From NCBI GenBank assembly GCA_903859705.1, contig CAIONQ010000004.1, positions 1-61,990 of the forward strand: a stretch of 61,990 bases of DNA, in the 5' to 3' direction. The position numbers and the translations under genes were made by a program. The first letter of the stretch is position 1. Each line of letters begins with the position of its first letter. The notes below the pieces were generated by a model. That model saw nothing but the letters and a program-made list of their open reading frames with translations, was not told the DNA's origin and searched no databases. This DNA is from an uncultured Chthonomonas sp. (GTDB taxonomy: Bacteria > Armatimonadota > Chthonomonadetes > Chthonomonadales > Chthonomonadaceae). Shown here in pieces: positions 44,867 to 55,031 of the stretch.

Positions 44867-45985
44867 ATGCAGATCAAAGACATTGCTAAACCGCCCAAAT
44901 CTCTCGGGTTTGATCCGCATCGCCTCAAACGCCTGGATGATATTGTTAAATCCGGAATAGATGAGGGGCTCTATCCGGCCGCATCGTGGGTGGTTTTGCG
45001 CCATGGCATGGCAGCATCCGCGGGCGCGCTCGGGGTTATTAACCCGGCTGGCACCGTTCAAACTCCGGCCTCGGCAGATACTATCTTCGATCTTGCATCG
45101 GTAACAAAATCTTTTACGGGCACGCTTCTTATGCAGTGTATAGAAGAAGGGCGTGTGCAGTTAATGCAAACGCTTGCCTCGGTGTTGCCGGAGGCCGCTG
45201 GCACCCCCACCGAGCACCTTACGTTGCGCCAGCTTGCATCTCACTCAAGCGGCCTTCCTCCCTGGAAGCCCCTGTACAAAGTAACCAATCGCTCCGTTCT
45301 GGAGGAGATACTGCACACCGCGCCAGAAAAGGAGCCCGGAACGCACTACGCCTACTCGGATCTGGGCTACATACTGCTGGGGATTATTGTGAGCAGGCTG
45401 CTGGGCAAACCGCTGGATGTAATCGCAAAAGAGCGTATTTTCGATCCTATAGGTATGAGTACCGCCGGTTACAACCCGCCGGCCAGCCTTAACCCGCGCA
45501 TCGCAGCAACGGGGCATTCCCGCAACCGCGAAGGCGAGGTGATAGTGGGGCAAGTGCACGATGAAAACGCCCATGGCATGGGCGGAGTGGCTGGCCACGC
45601 TGGCATATTTGCAAGCGCTGTGGATCTTGTGCGCTTCGCGCTGGCGCTGCAATACCCCGGGGTAGCATCCCACTTCTCTATTCAGCCCATACTCGGGGCG
45701 GCGGCAAAACGGGTTAGCCAGCACAGCCTCATTGATGCCGCTGTTGGAAGCCATGGGGTAGGGTGGTTTCTCTCCCCAAATCCTTACCTGCCACCCGCCG
45801 AGTTGCTTTCGTCGAGATCTTTTGGACACACAGGCTTCACAGGCACCATGTTCGTGGTAGATCCCGAGCTGGATTGCACGATGATCCTGCTAACAAACCG
45901 GGTATACAGCCCTGGCGATGGTGGCGGCGTGCTCCGAATTAGAAGGCTTTTCATTAATGCCGCCCTCGGCTCCATTGTAAGCTGA
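44867..45985 (+). CDS. Beta-lactamase-fold serine hydrolase (class C / penicillin-binding-like)
   Basis: 372 residues, no signal peptide seen. The nucleophile motif SxxK is SVTK at 78-81, the second motif is YSD at 163-165, and the KTG-like third motif is HTG at about 321-323. This set is typical of family VIII esterases and D-aminopeptidase-like proteins rather than true antibiotic-degrading enzymes. Without a signal peptide it is probably cytoplasmic. It ends a co-directional trio with the isomerase and transporter. GGAG precedes the start. Confidence 0.87.
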   Translation: MQIKDIAKPPKSLGFDPHRLKRLDDIVKSGIDEGLYPAASWVVLRHGMAASAGALGVINPAGTVQTPASADTIFDLASVTKSFTGTLLMQCIEEGRVQLMQTLASVLPEAAGTPTEHLTLRQLASHSSGLPPWKPLYKVTNRSVLEEILHTAPEKEPGTHYAYSDLGYILLGIIVSRLLGKPLDVIAKERIFDPIGMSTAGYNPPASLNPRIAATGHSRNREGEVIVGQVHDENAHGMGGVAGHAGIFASAVDLVRFALALQYPGVASHFSIQPILGAAAKRVSQHSLIDAAVGSHGVGWFLSPNPYLPPAELLSSRSFGHTGFTGTMFVVDPELDCTMILLTNRVYSPGDGGGVLRIRRLFINAALGSIVS

Positions 45986-46006
45986 TTTAATCACGTTCAG
46001 CGCTTA

Positions 46007-46052
46007 TAAAAACAAAACGGCGGCACCTAACCTCGCCAGGGTAGGTGCCGCC
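46007..46052 (-). terminator. Terminator of rhaB
   Basis: Perfect 11-bp stem GGCGGCACCTA (46019-46029) / TAGGTGCCGCC (46042-46052). On the minus strand it is followed by GTTTTGTTTTTAT, a good T-run. It may also act on transcripts of the convergent serine hydrolase. Confidence 0.8.
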
Positions 46053-46068
46053 ATTATTCGTAACAACT

Positions 46069-47571
46069 CTAAAGTGTGCTCTCCGCGGCAGCATTTAGCC
46101 GAAGTAGCCTGGCGTAGGCCGCTTCCCATGCATCGCGCGGCTGCTCAGGCAAATACACATCCAGTTCAAAAGATCCCCGAACTACTTCTCTTGCCTGCTC
46201 CAGCGAGGATATATGCCCCCGGCCAAGCGCCTGCATCAGCACATTGCCTATGGCAGTGGCTTCTACCGGGCCGGCAATCACGGTTCGATTTGTAGCCTCG
46301 GCAGCCAGTCGGCACAGCAGCTTGTTCTGCGTGCCGCCACCCACTATGTGGATGGTATCAATTGGCCCGCCTCTAAATACTTCCAGCTTCTCAACCACCC
46401 AGCGGTACTTAAGCGCAAGGCTATCCAGGCAGCAGCGCACAAACTCGCCGGGTGTTTCTGGCGGGGTTTGCCCGGTGCGCACACAATAGGCATGTATGGC
46501 TGCTGGCATATCCGCAGGCGCAAGAAAATCGGTATGATCCGGCTCTATGAGCGCTCCAAACGGCTTTGCGGCGGCCGCCATCTCGGTAAGCTGCACATAA
46601 CTGTAATCTTTGCCAGCCCGTGCCCAGGTGCGCTTGCACTCTTGCACCAGCCACAGCCCCATCACATTCTTCAGCAGCCGAATGGTTCCACAGGCGCCAC
46701 CCTCGTTGGTGAAGTTGGCCGCAAGCGTTTCAGGGGTAATGCGTGGGCCAGGTGTTTCAATTCCTACAAGCGACCACGTTCCGCTGGATATATAAGCATA
46801 ACTCTGCGTGGTTGCCGGCACAGCCACCACGGCAGAGGCCGTATCGTGCTCGCCAGTGGCAATAACCGGAATGGCGGCACAGCCCGTTTCCCGGCATATA
46901 TCCGCTCGTACGCTGCCGATAGGCGTTCCCGTTGGCACGATATCGGTGAGAATATCGGTAGGAATGCCGTACTTCTGAATCAAATCCATCGCCCACGTGC
47001 GAGCCTCAGGGTCCACCATCTGGCTGGTGCTGGCGATGCTGAACTCGGTGGTCTTTACACCCGTAAACCAGAAGTTAAGCAGATCCGGGGTAAACAGAAG
47101 CGTTTTTGCAGCTGCCAGCGCTGGCGAGCCGCTTCGGTACATAGATAGCAGTTGATACAGCGAGTTGATCTGCATAAACTGGATGCCGGTACGGCCAAAA
47201 ATCTGATCCCGCGGAACAATCTTAAAAGCCTCTTCCAGCATTCCATCGTTGGCGTGGTCCCGGTAGTGCCTTGGGTTTGCAAGCAGGCTATCATCGGCGC
47301 CCAGCAGCCCAAAATCAACTCCCCAGGTATCTATGCCAATGGCCTCTATATCGGCGCCATGGGCCGTAACCGCCATGGCGAGGCCGCGCTTAAGCTCTGA
47401 AAACAGGCGCAGGGTATCCCAGTATAAAGTATCCAGCACGCGCACCGGCTGGTTGGCAAATCGGTGCACATCCTGCAGGCGGAGCTTATCTCCGTCGAAA
47501 AAACCGATCACACCCCGTCCGCTCTCCGCTCCGAGATCGAATGCCAGATACTTCGCTTCCGCCGATGCCAT
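46069..47571 (-). CDS. rhaB: L-rhamnulokinase
   Basis: 500 residues of the FGGY kinase fold. Motifs include DLGAESGRG (12-20, phosphate 1), IDTWGVDFGLL (about 88-98), ATGEHDTASAV and the ISSGTWSLVG loop, with C-terminal VGGGTQNKLLCR. This matches rhamnulokinase better than xylulokinase or glycerol kinase. It phosphorylates L-rhamnulose at O1. rhaA, rhaD and a rhamnose transporter are not adjacent, so the pathway must be dispersed. GGAG is ten bases before ATG. The TIM-barrel isomerases in this window might supply the isomerase step, which is speculation. Confidence 0.93.
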   Translation of the reverse strand: MASAEAKYLAFDLGAESGRGVIGFFDGDKLRLQDVHRFANQPVRVLDTLYWDTLRLFSELKRGLAMAVTAHGADIEAIGIDTWGVDFGLLGADDSLLANPRHYRDHANDGMLEEAFKIVPRDQIFGRTGIQFMQINSLYQLLSMYRSGSPALAAAKTLLFTPDLLNFWFTGVKTTEFSIASTSQMVDPEARTWAMDLIQKYGIPTDILTDIVPTGTPIGSVRADICRETGCAAIPVIATGEHDTASAVVAVPATTQSYAYISSGTWSLVGIETPGPRITPETLAANFTNEGGACGTIRLLKNVMGLWLVQECKRTWARAGKDYSYVQLTEMAAAAKPFGALIEPDHTDFLAPADMPAAIHAYCVRTGQTPPETPGEFVRCCLDSLALKYRWVVEKLEVFRGGPIDTIHIVGGGTQNKLLCRLAAEATNRTVIAGPVEATAIGNVLMQALGRGHISSLEQAREVVRGSFELDVYLPEQPRDAWEAAYARLLRLNAAAESTL

Positions 47572-47893
47572 GTGCCCATATCTCCGTTCAAACGGTGCTT
47601 GTTAACTTCCGATAGGTTCGTTTTGATCGCCAAATCTCCTGCCGAAAGCACCACAGTAAATTACGCATCGCGGAATACATGCCGTGTTTCCCCTGCAGGC
47701 TGCCGTTAAGCAAATTCGGGAGTATGAAAAAGTGCATAATAGAGCGCAATTAATACAATAGTAACCTACACTCTGATTCGTGGGTTCGTAGTTGCCTGAG
47801 TGCAAAGCAACGGTAAAGCGTTGAGCGGTGGCTGCACATTAGCGGCATTTGCCGCATGTGACTATTGCTGCCTTCCCAACCTGGAGCTCCGGA
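47572..47893. other. Divergent intergenic region, rhaB / membrane protein
   Basis: 322 bases with no gene. No striking palindrome; both promoters should lie here. Confidence 0.4.
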
Positions 47894-48382
47894 ATGCCGG
47901 TTCATATAACCACAATTGCTGCAATGCTGCTGATAACCGGGGCCGTGCTGTTCAAGTGGCATACCAGGCCTACACTCAATCGGGCCGCCAGTGGATTATT
48001 GCTTGGGCTGCCCTTTGCAATTGTTGAGGTGGCATTCACATGCATCCTCAGCACAGAAGGCAATAACTCTATCATCCCGGCATTCACATGGCTCACAGCT
48101 TCAGCACTTATGCTGGGAATGCCATCGCGTAAATTGGCCGCTGCTGTTACTTGTGTACTCACGCTTTTCTGGGTGGCAATTGGCTTTCACCATGCGGTGC
48201 TTGCGAACTCACCAGGATTTACAGATAGCCCAAAAGACCGCCTCCACATAATTGCTAACCGCAATAAACGGCTGATGCGTGATGGCAAAACACCCGGGCC
48301 AGCCGTTAGCATCCATGCCGAGTGGCACACAGGCTTTACACGGCTTTACAGGGTAACACCACCTGGCCCGCGCTACTACTAA
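47894..48382 (+). CDS. Small unrecognised membrane protein
   Basis: 162 residues from ATG 47894, chosen over an upstream ATG because GGAG lies seven bases before it. Four hydrophobic stretches (about 5-20, 33-50, 63-80 and 84-103) suggest four helices in the first 105 residues. A basic soluble tail follows (KDRLHIIANRNKRLMRDG). No motif or family was recognised. It is convergent with the FAD oxidoreductase at 31 bases. Confidence 0.6.
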   Translation: MPVHITTIAAMLLITGAVLFKWHTRPTLNRAASGLLLGLPFAIVEVAFTCILSTEGNNSIIPAFTWLTASALMLGMPSRKLAAAVTCVLTLFWVAIGFHHAVLANSPGFTDSPKDRLHIIANRNKRLMRDGKTPGPAVSIHAEWHTGFTRLYRVTPPGPRYY

Positions 48383-48413
48383 TTCAGGCACTTTTGAAAG
48401 GGAACGAGCAAGC

Positions 48414-50117
48414 TTATTTGCCCGCTGGTGCTGGCCCAGGTTTTGACCTTGGCACCCAGGCAAGTATCTGATGGGCCGCAACCAGTGCGGGCTGCAGTTT
48501 TGTGTAGGGCACATCCTGCACGGCAATGTTATCTCGCAGCGCGATATCTGCGGCCAAAGCGGCAGATTGACCCAGGATCATAAAAACGGGTTCCATGCGT
48601 ATCGACCCGTAGGCGATGTGGCTGGCCGAGAGGCACACCGGCACAATCAAGTTATCGCACTGGTCTCTGGCCGGCACAATGGATCGATAAGAGATAGGGT
48701 AGGGCGGCGTTCCACCAATCTGCACATCGCCCTCGTTTCTAACGTAGCCACCTTCAATAAACCTGCGGCAGTTGTGAGAATCCATTGTGTAGGCAGCCAG
48801 CCCAACAGGGTCCGTAACCGGAGCCTCTCCCCGGCAGTTATGCTCCGTCATCACATAGTCAGAAACCATGCGACGCGCCTCTCGGATATACAGCTGATGT
48901 GGCCATCCGCCCGTATCCTGAAACTCATCTCTACATAACCCATACTCGCGCATATCCGCCCGGATAGTGGCCGGAACATGCGGATCGTTGCACAAATACC
49001 ACATCAGCCCCATCTGATAAACCACATGTGCCTGGAAAATACGTTCGCGGGTTTTGTAATCTGCATCCGGAAACGCCCAGTTCTCCCCGATATAATCGGT
49101 GGAAACAGGGCCATCGTTGTTCTTGTCGTACTTCTTGCCCTGAATAGCATCAAACTTATCGTAAACCTTAGTAAACCCGGCCTCCATCAGCCTGCCAAGC
49201 AGAATGTAGCGCTCCGGATCATATCCCTTCGGTTTCTTAAATGCCAGCCTGTTTGCGGTTACGCCAGTAAGGCATAATCGAAAATTATAAGCCTGAACAC
49301 GCTTATCACCGGAGCCCTGCGGTGGAAGCGGGCTAAGATCGATGCCCGGCACCACACCGCTATGGGGATCGCGCTCAACAAGATATGGGTCGATGTGATG
49401 CGTAAACTGATGCAGGTTGCGCACCTGTACGCCATCGTAAGTCTCCTTGTACTGCTTGTTATCCTCGCGCCCAACGCGGTACTTCACCTTCGCGCGCGCC
49501 AGCAGGTCACCTTCATACCCTGCATCAATAAAAACGCGCGCCTGAACCGTAAGGCCACTTTCGGTGGTGAGGGCTAAAATGCGTCCCTCCGGAGTTTTTG
49601 TTACGGTTTGAACAAACTCGCGATAATACACAGGGATGTGATGGGAGGTCACCCAATCATTCATAAGCCGCTCAGCCACATGCGGCTCAAATTTCCACTC
49701 AACCGGCTCGTTGTAGTTCTTGCCACAGCGCTTATAAAACTCCAGCGCCATGCCGCCAATGGCATCCTTATTGCCAATATCGGTGTAGCTAAGGCCACCG
49801 CTGGTCATGCCACCCAGGTGTGCTCCTTGCTCAATAATCACCGCCTTATGGCCCTGCTCCGCAGCCTGAACGGCAGCCACCACACCCGCAGCAGTGCCGC
49901 CATAAACACACACATCGGCAACTACCGTATGCTGTGCACGCAAGCGCGGTGCCACATAGTAATGCAGGCCAGCGGGTAGGGGCGTTTCAGCAGCAGCCTC
50001 CTGTTTAACCGCACGCTTAACAGAACCATGCCCGTCTGCAAACGCATAGCCTGAAACCGAAAGCAAACCGGCCACGCACACAACAAATCGCACAAAGTAA
50101 GCTGAGATATTTTTCAT
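48414..50117 (-). CDS. Secreted FAD-dependent oxidoreductase (FAD_oxidored family)
   Basis: 567 residues from ATG 50117, giving a signal peptide (FVRFVVCVAGLLSVSGYAFA). The dinucleotide fold is VCVYGGTAAGVVAAVQAAEQG, followed by GAHLGGMTSGGLS, a motif typical of PF12831 proteins. C-terminal landmarks are DSHNCRRFIEGGYV and SHIAYGSIRMEPVFMILGQSAALAA. Such proteins are common in carbohydrate-degrading Planctomycetes- and Armatimonadetes-type genomes and are often annotated as xanthan lyase-like; the substrate is unknown. It is divergent from mutS across about 294 bases. Confidence 0.88.
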   Translation of the reverse strand: MKNISAYFVRFVVCVAGLLSVSGYAFADGHGSVKRAVKQEAAAETPLPAGLHYYVAPRLRAQHTVVADVCVYGGTAAGVVAAVQAAEQGHKAVIIEQGAHLGGMTSGGLSYTDIGNKDAIGGMALEFYKRCGKNYNEPVEWKFEPHVAERLMNDWVTSHHIPVYYREFVQTVTKTPEGRILALTTESGLTVQARVFIDAGYEGDLLARAKVKYRVGREDNKQYKETYDGVQVRNLHQFTHHIDPYLVERDPHSGVVPGIDLSPLPPQGSGDKRVQAYNFRLCLTGVTANRLAFKKPKGYDPERYILLGRLMEAGFTKVYDKFDAIQGKKYDKNNDGPVSTDYIGENWAFPDADYKTRERIFQAHVVYQMGLMWYLCNDPHVPATIRADMREYGLCRDEFQDTGGWPHQLYIREARRMVSDYVMTEHNCRGEAPVTDPVGLAAYTMDSHNCRRFIEGGYVRNEGDVQIGGTPPYPISYRSIVPARDQCDNLIVPVCLSASHIAYGSIRMEPVFMILGQSAALAADIALRDNIAVQDVPYTKLQPALVAAHQILAWVPRSKPGPAPAGK

Positions 50118-50411
50118 TGGGAAGATTGGGCCAAACCGAGAGAAGCGGCACACCAGTTGTGAAATACTTGCGCCAATATTATGGCAGAACAGCTGGCCCG
50201 TTAAACATTGTGGTGGTTGCAGATGAAAAGCGAACATTGGGATGAACGGATCACGGAAGTTGTCCCGGCCCGTGGGTCCTCAACAGCCACTTGCCGGTAT
50301 ACCTGCCAGCAACACCCACCCATCCGGCAGAAGCGCATTTCCTCCCATTCCATTCGTCTGCCTACTGCCACCCTTGACCTTCAATGCCACAAAACGTATA
50401 CTGGTTTCACC

Positions 50412-53078
50412 ATGTCTGATACCACCAACGGCACACCTCCACGTTCTGTTCCTGCTTCCGTTCCACCCGGCTATGCCGGCGGCACGCCGCTGATGATTCA
50501 GTACTTCGCCACCCGCCTGGAACATCCCGGTGCCGTGCTTTTAATGCGTGTAGGCGATTTTTTTGAAGCCTATGGAGACGATGCCGAACTGCTGGCCAGA
50601 GAGCTCAACATCACGCTTACCGGCCGTGAAGATGGTGGCCTGCGTATCCCCATGGCGGGCGTGCCGCACCACGCCATGGAGCGTTATGTTGCGCGCCTCA
50701 TTGCGCGCGGTATGCGCATCGCCATCATGGATCAGGTGGAAGATCCGAAACTGGCAAAGGGCCTGGTTAAGCGCCGTGTAACCCGCGTGGTTACCCCGGG
50801 TACCGTGCTTGAAGATAACATGCTGGATGCACGCAGCAACAACTACCTGGTGGCAGCTGTTGTTGGCGACCCCGTTGCAGGCATCGGTATTGTAGATGTA
50901 TCCACTGGCGAATTTTTAACCACCGAAATTCAGGGCGATCGACGGCTGGAACAGGTTCTGGATGAGATTATTCGGCTGGAGCCAGCAGAGGTGCTGCTTC
51001 CAGAAAATGCCACCGAAGAGCTGATTGAGGCAGTGAAGGCCTCGTGCAACTCGGCCGTAACAACCTATGCACCGTCCCCATCTGCCCCCAGAACGCTCCA
51101 TGGCAACAGCCGAGATCTTCTACTTACACACTTCCAAACGCAATCTCTACGGGGTTTCGGCTGCGACGAGTTTAGCGCCGGCCTGGATGCCTGCGCTCTC
51201 GTTCTTAAATATCTGAACGATACTCAGGTAAGTGCGCTGCCCCACATCCGCTCTCTCAGCACCTACTCTGCCAGCGATTACATGGTGCTGGATGGCCCAG
51301 CCAGGAGGCACCTGGAGCTCACTTCCTCGCTGTCCGATGGCAGCCGCGCCCGCACCCTTCTCGGTGCCATCGACGATACGCTTACCCCCATGGGCGGCCG
51401 CATGCTCAAATCGTGGCTGCTGGAGCCCCTGCTGGATACGGTGCGCATTCGCCGCAGGCACGATGCCGTGGAAGAGCTGGCCTCCGATACCCTGCGTCGG
51501 GAAGATCTGCGTGAACTGCTGCGCGGCATGGGAGATATGGAACGCCTTGTAAGCCGTTCGGCTGCCGGGCTGGCCAATGCCCGCGATCTTGTGGCTCTGG
51601 CAACCGCTCTGCTGCGCCTTCCACTCATCGGCAATCTACTAACCGGCGTTACTTCGGATCGCCTGGAAGATATTCGCCACAAACTGTCCAACCCTCCCGA
51701 TGTTGCCGAGCGCATTGTAAGCAGCCTTGTGGAAGACCCACCGGCCGGCCTCCGCGAAGGCGGGATGATCCGGCCAGGATGCAGTGAGGAGTTGGATCGC
51801 CTTCAATCTGCAGCCAGCGAAGCCCGCACCTGGATAGCAAACCTGGAGGCCAGCGAGCGACTGCGCACTACCATTCCTTCACTTAAAGTGGGTTATAACG
51901 CCGTATTCGGCTACTACATAGAAATCACTCGCTCTCATCTCGCAAAGGTGCCAGATAACTACATCCGCAAACAGACCACAGCCAACGCCGAACGCTACAT
52001 CACGCCGGAACTCAAGGAGTACGAAGCCCGTGTTCTGGGGGCCGATGAGAAGGCCGTTGAGCTGGAGTACGAGATCTTTCTGGGGGTTCGAGAACGTGTT
52101 GCAGAATCCGCAGCCGATGTGCTGGCCGTTGCAAGGGCCGTTTCGGAACTGGATGTATTGGGCGCGTTTACAGAAACCGCCATCCGCTGCCGATATGTGC
52201 GGCCAGAGGTCGACGCCTCAGATACTATCGAGATTATTGCCGGGCGTCACCCGGTTATCGAGCGCCTCGGCGGCCCAGGGCATGCCTACATTCCCAACGA
52301 TTGCCGCCTGGATGCCGATTGCCGATTGTATGTTATAACTGGCCCCAACATGGCGGGTAAATCCAGCTTTTTGCGCCAGGTTGCCCTCATAACACTGCTG
52401 GCACAAATCGGTTCTTTTGTGCCGGCAGATAAGGCACGCATCGGGATTGTGGATCGCATCTTCACACGGGTTGGGGCGCACGATGAGCTTGCCAGCGGGC
52501 AATCTACTTTTATGGTGGAGATGAACGAAACCGCCAATATCCTCAACAACGCAACCCAGCGCAGCCTGGTGGTCCTGGATGAGATAGGGCGCGGCACCAG
52601 CACATACGATGGCTTATCTATCGCCTGGGCCGTGGCAGAGCATCTCAATGGCATTGGCTGCAGAACCCTATTCGCCACGCATTACCATCACTTAAATGAA
52701 CTGGCAAAACAGTTCCCGGCCATTCAGAACTTCCGAATTGCGGTTAAAGAACAGGGAGATCGAATAGTGTGGCTGCGCAAACTGGTGCCAGGTGGCACAG
52801 ATCGCAGTTACGGAATTCAGGTGGCCCGCATGGCAGGCATCCCTGCAGATGTTATCTCCAGGGCGCAAGAGGTGCTGAAGGGGCTGGAAAAGGGGGGAGC
52901 ATCTGCCAGAGACATCGGTTCTGCCGCCGCCATTCCCACAAAAAAGCAGAAGATACAGCTAACGCTTTTTGAAGCAGAACGCCACCCGATACTGGATGAG
53001 CTAGAGATGCTGGATATCCCATCCATGAGCCCGATTGAGGCTCTGATGAAGCTGGACGAACTGCGCCGAAAACTGTAA
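50412..53078 (+). CDS. mutS: DNA mismatch repair protein MutS
   Basis: 888 residues from ATG 50412 (MSDTTNG). A frame extends 68 codons upstream, but that part is not MutS-like. The mismatch-reading motif is the Phe-Phe-Glu in GDFFEAYGDD (50-52). The Walker A is GPNMAGKSS at about 644-652, the Walker B is VVLDEIGRGTSTYDG at about 720, and TLFATHYHHLNEL is the ATPase H-loop. The clamp and lever domains lie between. It binds mispairs and starts repair with MutL, which is not in this window. No strong ribosome site was seen. It ends at a hairpin before the GH2-like gene. Confidence 0.97.
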   Translation: MSDTTNGTPPRSVPASVPPGYAGGTPLMIQYFATRLEHPGAVLLMRVGDFFEAYGDDAELLARELNITLTGREDGGLRIPMAGVPHHAMERYVARLIARGMRIAIMDQVEDPKLAKGLVKRRVTRVVTPGTVLEDNMLDARSNNYLVAAVVGDPVAGIGIVDVSTGEFLTTEIQGDRRLEQVLDEIIRLEPAEVLLPENATEELIEAVKASCNSAVTTYAPSPSAPRTLHGNSRDLLLTHFQTQSLRGFGCDEFSAGLDACALVLKYLNDTQVSALPHIRSLSTYSASDYMVLDGPARRHLELTSSLSDGSRARTLLGAIDDTLTPMGGRMLKSWLLEPLLDTVRIRRRHDAVEELASDTLRREDLRELLRGMGDMERLVSRSAAGLANARDLVALATALLRLPLIGNLLTGVTSDRLEDIRHKLSNPPDVAERIVSSLVEDPPAGLREGGMIRPGCSEELDRLQSAASEARTWIANLEASERLRTTIPSLKVGYNAVFGYYIEITRSHLAKVPDNYIRKQTTANAERYITPELKEYEARVLGADEKAVELEYEIFLGVRERVAESAADVLAVARAVSELDVLGAFTETAIRCRYVRPEVDASDTIEIIAGRHPVIERLGGPGHAYIPNDCRLDADCRLYVITGPNMAGKSSFLRQVALITLLAQIGSFVPADKARIGIVDRIFTRVGAHDELASGQSTFMVEMNETANILNNATQRSLVVLDEIGRGTSTYDGLSIAWAVAEHLNGIGCRTLFATHYHHLNELAKQFPAIQNFRIAVKEQGDRIVWLRKLVPGGTDRSYGIQVARMAGIPADVISRAQEVLKGLEKGGASARDIGSAAAIPTKKQKIQLTLFEAERHPILDELEMLDIPSMSPIEALMKLDELRRKL

Positions 53079-53097
53079 TCCGAACACTCCTAAAATC

Positions 53098-53132
53098 GGC
53101 CATTCGCCTGCCATTGGGGCAGCCGAATGGCC
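53098..53132. terminator. Hairpin between mutS and the convergent glycosidase gene
   Basis: GGCCATTCG (53098-53106) pairs perfectly with CGAATGGCC (53124-53132), continued inward by CTGCC/GGCAG after one mismatch. There is no long T-run on either side. Confidence 0.6.
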
Positions 53133-53139
53133 ACAAATC

Positions 53140-54978
53140 TTACTCAAACACAATGTCATCCAGATAGAACATTACCGGAGATCCGTGGGATGCAAGGGTC
53201 CACGCAAAGCCGGTTTTTATGCGGCTCAGGTCCCGGCCCTTCAGGTCTATAGTGTACTGCGTCCACTCCTTCGCTAAGGAAACATCCTCCAGCTTTGTAA
53301 GCGCGGTATCGTGATAAGGCTTGTCGCTCTTCAGTAGGCCGCAAATAAAGGTAACCTTCTCGCCGCCCTTCTCGCCACGTGCCCAGAAGGTTAGCTTCGA
53401 TGCGCCGGTTAAGTCCAACCCGCCCGGCAAATCGCCCCAGTCGTTTGCAGGGTCCTGCCACACCACACCGCCCCAGCCATCATTTGCATCAAAGCGAACC
53501 TGCATGCAGCTCTTGCCAGAGTGTGGAGCTTCCGGGCTGTTGGCCACAACCTTTATGGCACCGGTATTTCCCATAAACCCGGAGGGAACATAAACCGCCT
53601 TTGCACCCTCCGCTTTCGCCAGCACCGCATACGGCAGCTTCGCCTTTTTTGCACTTCCCTTTGCCACCACCGCCGCAGCCATATTGCCTTTAACATGGAT
53701 CGGTACATTTGCAACAGCCGCCCCGCCATGCGCATCGCGAAGATAAGCAAACAGGCGGTAGATGCCAGGAGTTGCCGGCATCTTAATATCCGCACTTCGT
53801 GCATCCGAGCGTGTGATGGCCGCCGGGTAGGTGGGTGGGGCAGCCTGTGTGTCTCCATTTGAGTTCAAGTTCTGGGAATCGGCCTGCAGTATCCATGTGG
53901 TTTTTAGAGCCTCTCCAGAGGGCGAAACTGCGTCCAGATCTGCATGGATTGCAACTCCGGGATCCACCTCATTCGCACCCGCCAGTTTAAGGCTATTCAG
54001 GGTAGGGCACAGGTATTTGGGTGGGGCACCGGTCCAAAACTTGCTCAGCACATCGGTAGCACCAAGGCGGCTGCCATCCGGCAGCAGCAGGCCAAACCAT
54101 GTGGCCGTAGCTTCCTGTTTCCATCCCCATGCAAAAGCATAGCTCCCCAAACACAGGGGTTGGTTCTGAATGGAGTTGCTATAAGTAGCGAGGTAGGCGG
54201 CAGCCTTCGCCGTGCTGGAGAGCTCCTCTGCGGTATCAAAACCGTTGCGCGCAATCTCCCACACTCCGGCTGGGCCAAATTCGGTAACCACATACGGCTT
54301 TACTCCGCCCGCTGCCACATACCGCTTGGCCAGCGTCGGACCCCCACCATAGGAGTTAATGCCAATAATATCGATATCCGGGCAAAGCCGATTGATGTTC
54401 TTAACTTTGTTGGCGCCAATCTCTGCCACCACCGTCATGGTGGGGTGGTTGGTATCCAACTTTTTGGCTAAAGCAGCAATATTGTTTACTGCCGACCAAA
54501 CCGCAGCATTGTTGCCATCGCCCTCTTCTTCGTTGCCGATAGACCACATCAGCAGGGCAGGGTGGTCTTTGTACTTCAAAATAACTTTGCGGGCCTCTTC
54601 ATACTGTGCCGCAACCTGATCTGCGTTGGAGTAATCAAAACCGTGCTCTTTGTGCCCCAGCCATATGCCAAGGGTTACTGTAATTCCCAGTTTGTGGGCA
54701 TCATCCAGTATTTTGCCAGCATTCTCGGCACCCCAGGTTCGAATAGAGTTGCCGCCGAGCTCCTTGAGCAGGGTTTGAGAACCATCTCCACCCGCGCCAT
54801 TAATAAATAGATTGGTGCCAGACCGCTGAAGATGAGCCCCGGCGGCATCAGCCTGAATTTTCACCGGCACAGGTTGCGCCTTGCTTGTGCCAGCTGGCAG
54901 CAAACCCGCTAAACATAGCATGCCAAAGAAGGCACCGCGAACAGTGTAAGAAGGCAGCACGGATCGGAGTGTGATCAT
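53140..54978 (-). CDS. Secreted GH2-type glycosidase with C-terminal binding module
   Basis: 612 residues from ATG 54978, picked for its signal peptide (about 1-35) and GGGAG upstream. The TIM-barrel starts near NLFINGAGGDG. Glu150 in SIGNEEEGDG is the predicted acid/base and Glu233 in VVTEFGP the predicted nucleophile, the layout of GH2-type retaining enzymes. After an Ala-rich linker, the last 170 residues form a jelly-roll module (SCMQVRFDANDGWGGV, KLTFWARGEKGG, FYLDDIVFE), probably carbohydrate-binding. It is 53 bases downstream of the LacI gene, so it is likely part of that regulon. Confidence 0.82.
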   Translation of the reverse strand: MITLRSVLPSYTVRGAFFGMLCLAGLLPAGTSKAQPVPVKIQADAAGAHLQRSGTNLFINGAGGDGSQTLLKELGGNSIRTWGAENAGKILDDAHKLGITVTLGIWLGHKEHGFDYSNADQVAAQYEEARKVILKYKDHPALLMWSIGNEEEGDGNNAAVWSAVNNIAALAKKLDTNHPTMTVVAEIGANKVKNINRLCPDIDIIGINSYGGGPTLAKRYVAAGGVKPYVVTEFGPAGVWEIARNGFDTAEELSSTAKAAAYLATYSNSIQNQPLCLGSYAFAWGWKQEATATWFGLLLPDGSRLGATDVLSKFWTGAPPKYLCPTLNSLKLAGANEVDPGVAIHADLDAVSPSGEALKTTWILQADSQNLNSNGDTQAAPPTYPAAITRSDARSADIKMPATPGIYRLFAYLRDAHGGAAVANVPIHVKGNMAAAVVAKGSAKKAKLPYAVLAKAEGAKAVYVPSGFMGNTGAIKVVANSPEAPHSGKSCMQVRFDANDGWGGVVWQDPANDWGDLPGGLDLTGASKLTFWARGEKGGEKVTFICGLLKSDKPYHDTALTKLEDVSLAKEWTQYTIDLKGRDLSRIKTGFAWTLASHGSPVMFYLDDIVFE

Positions 54979-55031
54979 AGGTGAAAGCTCCCTGTGGCCA
55001 ACCAGGATTACGTAACAGAGTGTGCGTGTGA

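Noticed and set aside
50208-50411. 68-codon N-terminal extension of MutS
   Set aside because: Not MutS-like and lies upstream of a normal MutS start; intergenic DNA.
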